Shown: piece after piece, positions 1 to 7,234 of the stretch
Layout of the letters: each line of letters opens with the position of its first letter
Position numbering within the stretch: position 1 is the stretch's first letter
Assembly: GCA_017619985.1 (NCBI GenBank)
Contig: JAFZRG010000240.1
Location: 1-9,718 of the forward strand
Direction of reading: 5' to 3'
DNA: 9,718 nt
Source: Bacillota bacterium
GTDB lineage: Bacteria > Bacillota > Clostridia > Peptostreptococcales > Anaerovoracaceae
Notes under the pieces: generated by a model
The model's database searches: none
What the model was told of the DNA's origin: nothing
What the model saw: the letters and a program-made list of their open reading frames with translations, nothing else
Program-made: the position numbers and the translations under genes

Positions 1-536
1 ATACGCTGTCTCTGGCCGCCCGAGAACTCGTGCGGATATCTGTCCTTGTGGAAAGGCTGCAGGCCGCACTGGTCCATGATGTGGTCGATGTAGTCGTCGT
101 ACTCCGCCGCGCTCACCAGATTGTGCTCCTTGACCGCTTCGCCGATGATCTCGCCGACCGGCAGTCTCGGGGAAAGGCTGGAGAACGGATCCTGGAAGAT
201 GATCTGCATCTTCGGGCGCAGCGCTCTCAGTTCTTCCTTGGGCAGATCGTAAACTTCCCTGCCGTTGAACAGCACCTGGCCGTCGGTCTTGGAATCGGTC
301 AGACGCAGGATGGTGCGCCCTACCGTAGTCTTGCCGCAGCCGGATTCGCCTACGAGGCCCATGGTGGTGCCGCGCTTTAAGTTGAACGTGACGCCGTCCA
401 CCGCCTTGACCCAGCCGACCGTTTTGGAGAGCATGCCTCCCTTGATGGGGAAGTGCTTCTTCAGGCCGTTGACCATCAGGATGTACTGATCGTCATATTC
501 GACGGGAGTGTAAGTGCTTTGCATAACTTCAGCCAT
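1..536 (-). CDS. oppF: Oligopeptide ABC transporter ATP-binding protein OppF (partial, C-terminus outside window)
   Basis: One of the two cytoplasmic ATPases that power oligopeptide import through OppB/OppC. The 178 visible residues begin MAEVMQSTY. They contain the Walker A motif GESGCGKTT (residues 63-71), the Q-loop in IIFQDPFSSL (Q115) and the ABC signature FSGGQRQR (171-178), where the window ends. Walker B, the H-loop and the C-terminal tail are therefore not seen. The ATG shares one base with the oppD stop (TAATG), and a GGAGG lies 9 bases upstream within the end of oppD, so translation is probably coupled. The motif set and position after OppD fit OppF; the paralogue DppF cannot be excluded from sequence alone. 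Nothing in the visible part looks broken. Confidence 0.93.
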   Translation of the reverse strand, partial: MAEVMQSTYTPVEYDDQYILMVNGLKKHFPIKGGMLSKTVGWVKAVDGVTFNLKRGTTMGLVGESGCGKTTVGRTILRLTDSKTDGQVLFNGREVYDLPKEELRALRPKMQIIFQDPFSSLSPRLPVGEIIGEAVKEHNLVSAAEYDDYIDHIMDQCGLQPFHKDRYPHEFSGGQRQR

Positions 537-1690
537 TACTCTTCTCCTCCCTTCTGTTCGTCATAAAAGCGGTAGCAGGCCACCCTGTGGGTGGGGCTGA
601 CGTACACGTAATGCGGATATTCGCCGCCGCAGCAGGGCAGCTGCATCTCGCAGCGGTCCTTGAAGTAGCAGTAATCCGGCATGTTGATGGGGTTGGGCAC
701 CTTGCCCGGGATGGAGTAGAGCTTGTCCACTTTCTTGCCGACCACGGGCTTGGAAGCCATCAGGCCGATCGTGTACGGATGGCACGGATGCAGGAAGACT
801 TCCTCCGCCGTGCCGGCTTCGACGATGCGTCCCGAGTACATGACCACGACGTAATCCGCCATCTCGGCGATAACGCCCAGGTCGTGTGTGATGAACATGA
901 TCGAGGAATTGATCTTGTCCTTCAGGTTGCGCAGCAGGTCCAGGATCTGCGCCTGGATGGTCACGTCCAGAGCCGTCGTGGGCTCGTCCGCGATGATGAT
1001 GCGCGGGTTGCAGGCCAGCGCCATGGCGATCATGACTCTCTGGCGCATGCCGCCGGACAGCTCGTGCGGGAACATATTGTACACGCCTTCGCTGTTGGCG
1101 ATGCCGACCATCTCGAGCAGTTCGATGGTGCGGGCCTTGATCTCGGCTTCGCTCTTGCCTTCGCCGTCGTGCAGGCCGATGACCTCATCCACCTGCGCGC
1201 CGATGCGGAACACCGGGTTGAGCGCGGTCATGGGCTCCTGGAAGATCATGGAGATGTAGTTGCCCCGCAGGGTCTGCATGAACTCTTCCGGCGCTCTCGT
1301 CACGTCGACTGCCCTGCCGTCCTTCATGTTCAGGCGGATCTCGCCTTCGACGACCTGGCCCTGGGGCCGCTGCAGCAGCTGCATCAGGGAAAGGCTCGTA
1401 ACGGATTTGCCGCAGCCGGATTCGCCGACTACGCCGACGGTCTTGCCGATGGGCACGTCGAATGTGACGCCGTCCACGGACTTGACCGTACCCACGTCCG
1501 TAAAGAAGTAGGTGTGCAGGTTGTCGAATTCCACCGCGTTGTTCGGATCGTGCATCTGGGTCAGATACTCGGACTCGGGCACGTTCTTGCGCTTGCGTCT
1601 CTTTTCGTATTCGTTGGTGATCCTTCTGTTTTCCTTCGAGATCCGTCTGGATTCCTTCGCGGAAAGATAACCGTCTTGTTTCTTTGCCAT
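536..1690 (-). CDS. oppD: Oligopeptide ABC transporter ATP-binding protein OppD, with basic N-terminal extension
   Basis: Second ATPase of the peptide importer, 384 residues. Visible motifs are Walker A GESGCGKS (89-96), Q-loop Q151 in IFQEPMTALNP, signature LSGGMRQR (211-218), Walker B IIIADEP (231-237), D-loop ALD (240-242) and H-loop H269. The oligopeptide-type C-terminal domain follows, with Cys 341, 347, 353/354 and 372 in the spacing of the [4Fe-4S]-binding tail known in OppD/DppD proteins. All catalytic residues are present. The protein is about 50 residues longer than usual at the N-terminus. Residues 1-37 hold 14 Lys/Arg and two tandem heptads (RRISKEN, RRITNEY). The long start is favoured because GGAG lies 8 bases before this ATG; an internal Met46 would give a normal-length protein. 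The gap from oppC is 16 bases, and the stop overlaps the oppF start by one base. Confidence 0.95.
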   Translation of the reverse strand: MAKKQDGYLSAKESRRISKENRRITNEYEKRRKRKNVPESEYLTQMHDPNNAVEFDNLHTYFFTDVGTVKSVDGVTFDVPIGKTVGVVGESGCGKSVTSLSLMQLLQRPQGQVVEGEIRLNMKDGRAVDVTRAPEEFMQTLRGNYISMIFQEPMTALNPVFRIGAQVDEVIGLHDGEGKSEAEIKARTIELLEMVGIANSEGVYNMFPHELSGGMRQRVMIAMALACNPRIIIADEPTTALDVTIQAQILDLLRNLKDKINSSIMFITHDLGVIAEMADYVVVMYSGRIVEAGTAEEVFLHPCHPYTIGLMASKPVVGKKVDKLYSIPGKVPNPINMPDYCYFKDRCEMQLPCCGGEYPHYVYVSPTHRVACYRFYDEQKGGEE

Positions 1691-1706
1691 AGCCAGTTCT
1701 CCTTTC

Positions 1707-3284
1707 CTAACGCTTCATCCGCGGGTCGAACGCGTCGCGCAGGCCGTCGCCCACCAGATTGAAGGCGAGGACCGTGGCGAGCAGCAGGAAGCCCGCAGGG
1801 ACCCAGATAAACCAGTAATTCGTCAGAACGAAGGTGTTGTTGACGTCGTTGATGATGTTGCCCCAGGACGCGAACGGGAACTTGACGCCCAGGCCCAGGA
1901 AACTCAGCGTCGCTTCCATGATGATGGTGCTGCCGATGCCCATGGATGCGGACACGATCAGCAGAGGAATGACGTTGGGGACCAGGTGGCGGAAGATCCT
2001 TCTGCTGACCCGGATGCCTGTGGCCTCCGTCGCGGTCATGAACTCCTGCTCGCGCAGGGAGAGGATCTGGCCTCTGATCATACGGGCGACGCCCGGCCAG
2101 GACAGGAAGCCCAGGATGAGCATCAGGTAGAGCATGCGGATCTTCGGATCGACCAGCTGCGCGTCCATCGCCGCGCCCAGGATGATCAGGATGGGCATGG
2201 ACGGGATGCAGTAGAAGATGTCCACGATACGCATGATCAGGTTGTCGACCCAACCGCCGAAGTAGCCGGAGATGCCGCCCATGATGACGCCGATGAGGTT
2301 CGCGATCAGTTCGACGATGAAGCCGATGATCAGCGAGACTCTGCCGCCGTACATCAGACGGGTGAGCATGTCCATGCCGTTGCGGTCCGTGCCCAGCCAG
2401 TGATCCTTGCTCGGAGACGCGTAGGTGTCGTAGACACGGCTCTCTCTGGACTGCTTGATGGTATATTTGTGGGAAGCAGCGTTGTATTCGATCTTGTAAT
2501 CGGATTCGACGCCGTCCGGATCGGTGAACAGGAAGTCCTTATCGCCGTTCTCCAGCGCGGTCAGCAGCTGTTCCTTGAAATCTCTGGTGAGGAACACGTC
2601 GCCCATCAGAGGCTGCACGACATAGCGGGAGATGTAGCCGATCTCCTTGCTTCCCTGGGAAACGATGCCGTTCTCGTCGATCTGGTACGAAACGCCTTCC
2701 GCGGAGAAACTGCTCTCTCCCAGCGCGTCCGCCTGGAGCGCTTCGCGCAGGAATTCGTAGTTCGCCTTGAAACTCGGGTCGCTTTCGGAGAACACGTTCT
2801 TGAAAGCGAGGCCGATCTCGGTGCCGTTCGCAAGCTTGACGATGATGAAGTCGTCGCTCACCTTTTCCATCACGTACTTGACGTCCTTGAAGGTGAACTC
2901 TTCCACGCCCTTCTGGGTGGCGAGCACCATCTGCGCCTGGATGATGGACGAGAAATCCTGACCCGGCGCGATCTCGTAACGGAACTCCGTGTTCTCGATG
3001 GCAGCGCAGTACTCCTTGCTGAGGGAATCCGTTCTGTAGAACCGCTGATCCTCCTCATAAGGCGAAATGATGCCGCCGATAAAGGAGAACGTGAACATGA
3101 AGATCAGGATGATCAGGCCGACCATGGCGATGCGGTTGCGGAAGAACCGCTTGGCGACCATGGCGCCAGGAGAAAGCACCTTGACTCTTCTGTCGTCGTT
3201 CAAGGAATACTGAGGTTCCTTGTTTTCTGCAGTTTCGGGCGTTTCCTGCCCTTCCTGCACGTCTTTTCTGATCTCTTCAGACAT
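1707..3284 (-). CDS. oppC: Oligopeptide ABC transporter permease OppC with a large extracytoplasmic insertion
   Basis: Inner membrane permease subunit that forms the peptide channel with OppB. The protein has 525 residues, whereas typical OppC has about 300. Order: a charged cytoplasmic N-terminus (1-50), TM1 (about 54-73), then an extended polar loop (about 75-290). The family landmark HWLGTDRNGMDMLTRLMYGGR follows in two parts (295-301 and onward to 315), then the remaining TM helices (about 316-340, 345-370, 383-402, 436-460, 489-511). The EAA coupling loop is ATEATGIRVSRRIFRHLVPN (417-436 region), which contacts the ATPase. The protein ends FDPRMKR, as OppC proteins do. The extra 200 residues fall entirely between TM1 and the GTD motif, on the outer face. 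I do not recognise a named domain in them; short alternating hydrophobic stretches such as FIIVKLANGTEIG and YKIEYNAASHKYTI suggest beta structure. The start has AAGGAGG 9 bases upstream. Confidence 0.95.
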   Translation of the reverse strand: MSEEIRKDVQEGQETPETAENKEPQYSLNDDRRVKVLSPGAMVAKRFFRNRIAMVGLIILIFMFTFSFIGGIISPYEEDQRFYRTDSLSKEYCAAIENTEFRYEIAPGQDFSSIIQAQMVLATQKGVEEFTFKDVKYVMEKVSDDFIIVKLANGTEIGLAFKNVFSESDPSFKANYEFLREALQADALGESSFSAEGVSYQIDENGIVSQGSKEIGYISRYVVQPLMGDVFLTRDFKEQLLTALENGDKDFLFTDPDGVESDYKIEYNAASHKYTIKQSRESRVYDTYASPSKDHWLGTDRNGMDMLTRLMYGGRVSLIIGFIVELIANLIGVIMGGISGYFGGWVDNLIMRIVDIFYCIPSMPILIILGAAMDAQLVDPKIRMLYLMLILGFLSWPGVARMIRGQILSLREQEFMTATEATGIRVSRRIFRHLVPNVIPLLIVSASMGIGSTIIMEATLSFLGLGVKFPFASWGNIINDVNNTFVLTNYWFIWVPAGFLLLATVLAFNLVGDGLRDAFDPRMKR

Positions 3285-3302
3285 GTCGCAGAACCTCCTT
3301 TC

Positions 3303-4289
3303 CTATTCGATGCGCACTCTCGGGTCGACGACCGCGTACAGAACGTCCGCGATCAGGTTGCCCAGAAGCGTCAGGATTGCTAAAAACGTCAGATAGAACA
3401 TGGAGAACGGGATGTCCCCGCCGACCATGGATTTGTACGCCGCGTAGCCGATGCCCGGCAGAGCGTACAGGGTCTCCGTGATGAGCGCGCCGGAGAACAG
3501 GCCGGGAAGCATACCGCCGATGATGGTGACCAGGGGGATCAGCGTGTTGCGGAAGGCATGATGATAGATGACCTTCCGTTCGGAAAGCCCTTTCGCCCTG
3601 GCGGTGCGGATATAGTCCGAATTCAGCACTTCCAGCATGTTCGTACGGGTATAACGCATGAGTCCGCCGATGCTGATCACGATGATCGTGATGCACGGCA
3701 GCACCAGATGGTTCGCCTTGTCCAGGAATTTCCCCATGGCGTCCAGCTGCTCGTAGTTTCTGCCTACGAGGCCGAACAGGTCGAACCAGCCGAGTTTCAC
3801 GGAAAAGACCAGTTTCAGCAGCGACGCAAAGAAGAACGTCGGCAGGGAGATGCCTGCCAGCGCCAGGACGCTGATGGTATAGTCCGTTCTGCTGTACTGT
3901 TTCGTGGCTGCGATGATGCCCAGAGGTACGGCGATGACGATCTCGAAGAACATCGTGATGACGTTCATGGTGAAGCTCAGCCAGATGGTCTTGTTGAACT
4001 CCTCCGTCACGGGGATGGTGTAGACCCAGCTGTCGCCGAAGTTGCCCCTCAGCATCTGGCCCCACCAGCGGAAAAAGCCGGTCAGGATGCCCGTGTCGAG
4101 GTTGTACATGGCGGACAGCTGCTCCATCCATTCTTCGAAGCTCTTGGAGCCCGGCTGCATGGACTTCTGCCGCGCGATGTTCTCGATATACGACGTCGGC
4201 AGACAGCGCATGAGCGTATAGATGATAAGAGTGACAAAGAAGAGGATCACGATCGAAAGTAAGAGCCTCTTCACTATATACTTTTTCAC
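3303..4289 (-). CDS. oppB: Oligopeptide ABC transporter permease OppB (GTG start)
   Basis: Membrane permease partner of OppC, 328 residues, close to the usual OppB length. TM1 lies at about 9-27, followed by an outer loop with RGNFGDSWVYTIPV (81-94), a family landmark. Further hydrophobic segments are at about 103-127, 138-163, 197-211, 252-275 and 297-320. The EAA loop is in YIRTARAKGLSERKVIYHHA (226-245) followed by FRNTLIPLV, which docks on the ATPases. The TLYALPGIGY segment (273-282) and the VDPRVRIE end are typical. The start codon is GTG, chosen because GGAGG sits 6 bases upstream and the reading begins KKYIVKRLLL, as OppB proteins do. The gene follows oppA after 114 bases holding a strong hairpin; oppC starts 18 bases after its stop. 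Confidence 0.95.
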   Translation of the reverse strand: MKKYIVKRLLLSIVILFFVTLIIYTLMRCLPTSYIENIARQKSMQPGSKSFEEWMEQLSAMYNLDTGILTGFFRWWGQMLRGNFGDSWVYTIPVTEEFNKTIWLSFTMNVITMFFEIVIAVPLGIIAATKQYSRTDYTISVLALAGISLPTFFFASLLKLVFSVKLGWFDLFGLVGRNYEQLDAMGKFLDKANHLVLPCITIIVISIGGLMRYTRTNMLEVLNSDYIRTARAKGLSERKVIYHHAFRNTLIPLVTIIGGMLPGLFSGALITETLYALPGIGYAAYKSMVGGDIPFSMFYLTFLAILTLLGNLIADVLYAVVDPRVRIE

Positions 4290-4327
4290 GGTTTTCCTCC
4301 GTCTTCAAGAGTTTTGCGGATAGACAG

Positions 4328-4376
4328 TTGTGCCTGCAGCGCAAGGGGCCTCGCGGCCCCTGCGCTGCAGGCGCAA
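4328..4376 (-). promoter_or_regulatory. Long GC-rich hairpin between oppA and oppB
   Basis: A near-perfect inverted repeat: arms GCCTGCAGCGCA + A + GGGGCC (4332-4350) and GGCCCC + TGCGCTGCAGGC (4355-4372). It forms 18 base pairs with one bulged base, and three further pairs lie beyond one mismatch at the outer end. In the operon transcript the loop is GCGA, a GNRA-type tetraloop, which strengthens RNA folding. It begins 27 bases after the oppA stop. No U-run follows it in the direction of transcription, so it is not a classic intrinsic terminator. By analogy with hairpins after binding-protein genes in other ABC importers, it most likely protects the upstream oppA message from 3' decay or causes partial read-through, giving more OppA than OppBCDF. 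The structure is seen; the function is inferred. Confidence 0.75.
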
Positions 4377-4403
4377 TCTAAGCATGTAATATCGATGTTT
4401 CGA

Positions 4404-6686
4404 TTATTTCAGCTCAGTGTTCTCGATCTCGTTCATCCAGCCATAGAAGGTGGTGATGTCCGGAGTAACAGTATCGAGGTTGACTCTCTCTGCGGAGAAG
4501 ATGATGGCGTTCTGTCTCTGATAGACAGGGATTTCGACAGCCCAGTCGATGATGGTGTCGAGGCAAGCCTTGTACATGGCCTTTCTGTAGGTCTGGTCAG
4601 TGGACTTTCTTGCGTCGAGGATCATCTGGTCGAGGTCTGCGTCCGCGATGCCGTACATGTAGTTGGAGCCGCCAGCCTGCGCGCCGCCGTTCGCGACGTC
4701 AGAGTAGTAGATCTGATACATGTCGGGGTCAACGGTTGCGCCCCAGGCTGCGCACCACATGGGTACGGACTCCGCTTCCAGACCGGTCCACAGATCGGAG
4801 GAGTTGGAGAGGTCGCGTACGACCAGGTTGATGCCGATTTCCTTCAGAGCATCGCTGGCTTCAGTCAGGATCATGAAGGAGGGGTGATCGCCGGTGCCGT
4901 CGCCCGGGATCCAGACTTCGTACTCGAGGGAAGCGCCTTCGGGAGCCGCAACGCACTTGCCGTCTTCGACGGTGTAGCCTGCTGCTTCGAAGAAGCCCAG
5001 AGCCGCGTCCAGAGCCGCTGCGTACTTGGCATCGGCATCCATGTCGGAAGTGTAGATGTCGTTGCCGTTCACGTCAGTGGAGAATGCGAGCTTGTAGCCG
5101 GCATCCGTGGACTGCGGAGCTGCCCAGGAAGTATTGGAGATCGGGTAGTTGATGACAGAAGCTCTGTCGCCATAGTAGGAGTCGATCGCCACGTCTCTGT
5201 AGACGCTGTAGATCGTGCCGAAGGCCTTTCTGAGGCACTTGGATTCATAGGAATCCTTGACGCCGCCGACGGACATGTTCTTGGCGTTCAGACCGATGTA
5301 GCCGTAGCCGAGGTTGTCGACGGTGTTCGTCGCGACCTTCGCGCCGGTCAGTTCGCCGCCGTTTGCCTTCTCGATCGCGTTGATGGTATCGGTGGAGAAG
5401 GACGGGTCGGTGATGTCGATGGTGCCGGTGATGACGCCGTTCAGCTTGTCATCGTCGGACAGGCATTCCTGGAAGTTGATGTACTTGGTCTTGGGAGCGC
5501 CCTTGAAGTAGGAATCGTTCGCTTCGAAGTACACAACGCCGTTCTCGAACTTGATGAACTTGTAGGGGCCAGCGCCCATGGGCTGCGTGGTCTTGGATCT
5601 TACGATGGACAGGTCGCCCTTGGGGAAGCCGAACTGGTTGTTGTCATAGTCGTACTGGGACGAATCGCCATAGTAGTGCAGCGGAGCGATCGCAACGCCG
5701 AGCTGATAGATGGCGGTCGCGTCGATCTCGTCCATATGGATGGTCATGGAGTAATCACCGGTCTTTTCGATACCGGCGATGTTCGGAGCGGAAGTGCCAG
5801 TCTGGACACCGGCGGCGGAGTATTCTTCCAGGCCGGGGAACAGATCGTCAACAGAGGAACCTGCGTTCTCGGTGTTGATCATGCCGGCAACGTCAGCGCC
5901 GTAAGCTTCTTCCAGAGCTGCCGCGAAAGCTTCCACGGTGTCTTCGGCAATGTCGAAGCCCCACAGAGCTGCGGAGGACTGGATGTCGACTGCGCCGTAA
6001 TCGGCATAGTTCGCCATGCAGTAATCGGCGATCTCCTGAGCCAGGCCCAGAGTCGCTGCGTCATACTTTTCCCAGAAAGCATTCTTCTGCTCTTCGGTGA
6101 AGAAGGTGTAGTCCTCGCCGTCTCTGCCTGCGTTGAAGATGAGGTTCAGCAGAGTGTCGATACCGCTTCTGTATTCGGCCATGCCGGTGATGGGCTGGGC
6201 GAACAGAGTGGAGGATCCGTCATAAGTCGGGTCGCACAGGACATACATGGAGAAGATGACGTCGTCGATGGTGAGGGGTTCGCCATCGGAGAACACGAGG
6301 TCTTCTCTCAGCTTGAAGTTGTAGTCGACGGTGCCGTCGGCATTTTCGACAACTTCGAGGTCTGCCGGGCCATAGTAGGTGTAGTCCGTTCCGTTATACG
6401 GAATGGTCTCGCCTTCGATGCCCTTGTAGATGATGGCGCCGGTACGGTCGGAGTTCAGCAGACCGATCTGGGTCATGGCATAAACATCCTGGTCGTACGC
6501 GGTTTCGCTGAAGAACGGGGAGAACTTGCTGGAGAACGGAGAATATCCCACTACGAGAGGAGTGGTGCTCTCTTCCGGCTCGTCCGTGCCGCCGCCCTGG
6601 CTGCCGCCACCGCTGGTGCAAGCGGCCAGACCGAAGATCATGGCCAGAGCCAGCAGCAGTGCAAGCACTTTCTTAGAGTTACTCAT
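4404..6686 (-). CDS. oppA: Oligopeptide-binding lipoprotein OppA (SBP_bac_5 family, enlarged)
   Basis: Extracellular solute-binding lipoprotein that captures peptides and delivers them to OppBC. It is 760 residues from this start. A lipoprotein signal (MSNSKK, hydrophobic core 7-19, lipobox LAAC with lipidated Cys23) is followed by a Gly/Ser/Asp/Glu linker (24-42). Family 5 binding-protein landmarks include FKLREDLVFSDGEPLTIDDV in the 125-144 region, GAGPYKFIKFENG (371-383), YFKGAPKTKYINF (393-405) and the C-terminal VEIPVYQRQNAIIF (717-730). It is longer than the usual 520-600 residues. The largest surplus is at about 172-304, between EYRSG and GIEKTGDYSMTI, an acidic, helix-prone stretch. 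A start 21 bases upstream (TTG at 6707) is rejected because its first codons run through the AGGAGG. Peptide is the likeliest substrate; nickel (NikA-type) is a weaker alternative suggested only by the hyp neighbours. Confidence 0.93.
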   Translation of the reverse strand: MSNSKKVLALLLALAMIFGLAACTSGGGSQGGGTDEPEESTTPLVVGYSPFSSKFSPFFSETAYDQDVYAMTQIGLLNSDRTGAIIYKGIEGETIPYNGTDYTYYGPADLEVVENADGTVDYNFKLREDLVFSDGEPLTIDDVIFSMYVLCDPTYDGSSTLFAQPITGMAEYRSGIDTLLNLIFNAGRDGEDYTFFTEEQKNAFWEKYDAATLGLAQEIADYCMANYADYGAVDIQSSAALWGFDIAEDTVEAFAAALEEAYGADVAGMINTENAGSSVDDLFPGLEEYSAAGVQTGTSAPNIAGIEKTGDYSMTIHMDEIDATAIYQLGVAIAPLHYYGDSSQYDYDNNQFGFPKGDLSIVRSKTTQPMGAGPYKFIKFENGVVYFEANDSYFKGAPKTKYINFQECLSDDDKLNGVITGTIDITDPSFSTDTINAIEKANGGELTGAKVATNTVDNLGYGYIGLNAKNMSVGGVKDSYESKCLRKAFGTIYSVYRDVAIDSYYGDRASVINYPISNTSWAAPQSTDAGYKLAFSTDVNGNDIYTSDMDADAKYAAALDAALGFFEAAGYTVEDGKCVAAPEGASLEYEVWIPGDGTGDHPSFMILTEASDALKEIGINLVVRDLSNSSDLWTGLEAESVPMWCAAWGATVDPDMYQIYYSDVANGGAQAGGSNYMYGIADADLDQMILDARKSTDQTYRKAMYKACLDTIIDWAVEIPVYQRQNAIIFSAERVNLDTVTPDITTFYGWMNEIENTELK

Positions 6687-6696
6687 TGTTTGTTTT

Positions 6697-6702
6697 CCTC
6701 CT
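6697..6702 (-). promoter_or_regulatory. Ribosome binding site of oppA that fixes its start
   Basis: A perfect AGGAGG lies 10 bases before the ATG at 6686. It sits inside any longer reading from the upstream TTG, so the ATG start giving MSNSKK is the credible one. Confidence 0.85.
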
Positions 6703-6732
6703 AACAAAGATATAACAAAAACAGATAGAGTT

Positions 6733-6761
6733 ATAATAGCACACTTTCTTCAATTAGTAAA
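6733..6761 (-). promoter_or_regulatory. Extended -10 sigma-A-type promoter for the opp operon
   Basis: On the minus strand, TTTACT (6761-6756) is followed by 17 bases and TATTAT (6738-6733). A TG one base before the -10 gives the extended form TGCTATTAT. The -35 matches TTGACA at four of six bases and the -10 matches TATAAT at five of six. The predicted transcript would start near 6726, giving a leader of about 40 bases that holds the AGGAGG. No clear operator or riboswitch fold was found in the leader. Confidence 0.65.
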
Positions 6762-6781
6762 GAAAATCAAAGATAAAATAG

Positions 6782-6811
6782 TTGTGCCGCGCCCATAACA
6801 TTTGCTATTAT
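6782..6811 (+). promoter_or_regulatory. Extended -10 promoter for hypA
   Basis: TGCTATTAT (6803-6811) forms an extended -10. An overlapping second TATTAT is at 6809-6814. The -35 candidate TTGTGC (6782-6787), 18 bases upstream, is weak at three of six matches, as extended -10 promoters tolerate. The start of transcription would be near 6818, about 34 bases before the hypA ATG. The two -35 elements of the divergent promoters are only 20 bases apart in an AT-rich stretch. Confidence 0.5.
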
Positions 6812-6851
6812 TATGGTGATATTTTTGTATGACCCGAAAGGAAAACGCAGC

Positions 6852-7199
6852 ATGCACGAACTCGGCATCGTCTTCCACGCGCTGGACCGCGTCGAAAAAC
6901 TGGCAGAAGAAAACGAACTGACGAAGATCGCGTCCGTCACCATGGAATTCGGCGAAGTCTCCGGCGTCGTGACCCAGGAGATGGTCCGCTGCTGGAACTG
7001 GGCCGTCAAGAAACGGCCGCCTGTCCTGCAGGAAGCCGAACTGAAGATCGAAGAGATCCCTGCGGTCACGTTCTGCGAGGACTGCCGGAAGGAATACCCA
7101 ACCCTGCAGTACGGGAAAATCTGCCCCTACTGCCAGAGCCCGAACACCTACCTGGTGCAGGGCAACGAGATCAACATCAAAGAATTGGAAGCTTACTGA
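6852..7199 (+). CDS. hypA: Hydrogenase/urease nickel incorporation protein HypA
   Basis: Metallochaperone that with HypB delivers nickel to [NiFe]-hydrogenase precursors, and in some bacteria to urease. It is cytoplasmic and has 115 residues, normal for the family. The N-terminus MHELGIV carries the Met1-His2-Glu3 nickel site. The zinc domain has two CxxC pairs, CEDC (75-78) and CPYC (91-94). The family sequence MEFGEVSGVV (31-40) is present. An in-frame ATG at 6813 would add 13 residues but bury the obligatory MHE end, and it overlaps the -10. AAAGGA lies 9 bases before the chosen start. The gene stands alone on the plus strand, diverges from oppA and converges on hypB, rather than sitting in the common hypABCDEF arrangement. 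Confidence 0.95.
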   Translation: MHELGIVFHALDRVEKLAEENELTKIASVTMEFGEVSGVVTQEMVRCWNWAVKKRPPVLQEAELKIEEIPAVTFCEDCRKEYPTLQYGKICPYCQSPNTYLVQGNEINIKELEAY

Positions 7200-7200
7200 A

Positions 7201-7232
7201 AAAAAAGATCCCGCCGGAGCGGGATCTTTTTT
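7201..7232. terminator. Bidirectional intrinsic terminator between hypA and hypB
   Basis: Perfect arms AAAAAAGATCCCGC (7201-7214) and GCGGGATCTTTTTT (7219-7232) enclose a four-base loop. The core is eight mostly G/C pairs flanked by A- and T-runs, so each strand gives a stem followed by a U-tract. It starts two bases after the hypA stop and is 28 bases after the hypB stop on the other strand. It thus ends both convergent units. In the hypB direction the loop is C(UCCG)G, a stable UNCG tetraloop. Confidence 0.93.
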
Positions 7233-7234
7233 AA

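Noticed and set aside
587..1762. A 391-codon open frame antisense to oppD
   Set aside because: The opposite strand holds every ABC ATPase motif in order, and this frame has no homologous features.
1986..3383. A 465-codon open frame antisense to oppC
   Set aside because: Same codon-bias effect; the product is rich in Asp, His and Arg without a fold-like pattern, while the minus strand encodes a clear permease with a strong ribosome site.
4290..4403. A second promoter for oppBCDF between oppA and oppB
   Set aside because: No -35/-10 pair with acceptable spacing was found on the minus strand; the hairpin is the only notable structure there.
4314..6704. A 796-codon open frame antisense to oppA
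   Set aside because: It is a mirror of the real gene's G/C-rich third positions, which leave few stops on the opposite strand. It has no ribosome site or recognisable domain, and it is low in sequence complexity (Val/Asp/Gly-rich).
6813..6851. An in-frame upstream ATG that would extend HypA by 13 residues
   Set aside because: HypA needs the free Met-His-Glu end for nickel binding, the upstream ATG overlaps the predicted -10, and the AAAGGA fits the downstream start.
6687..6851. Possible CodY box in the AT-rich oppA-hypA region
   Set aside because: The best match (GATTTTCTTTACT) fits only the left half of the AATTTTCWGAAAATT consensus, and the right half fails.
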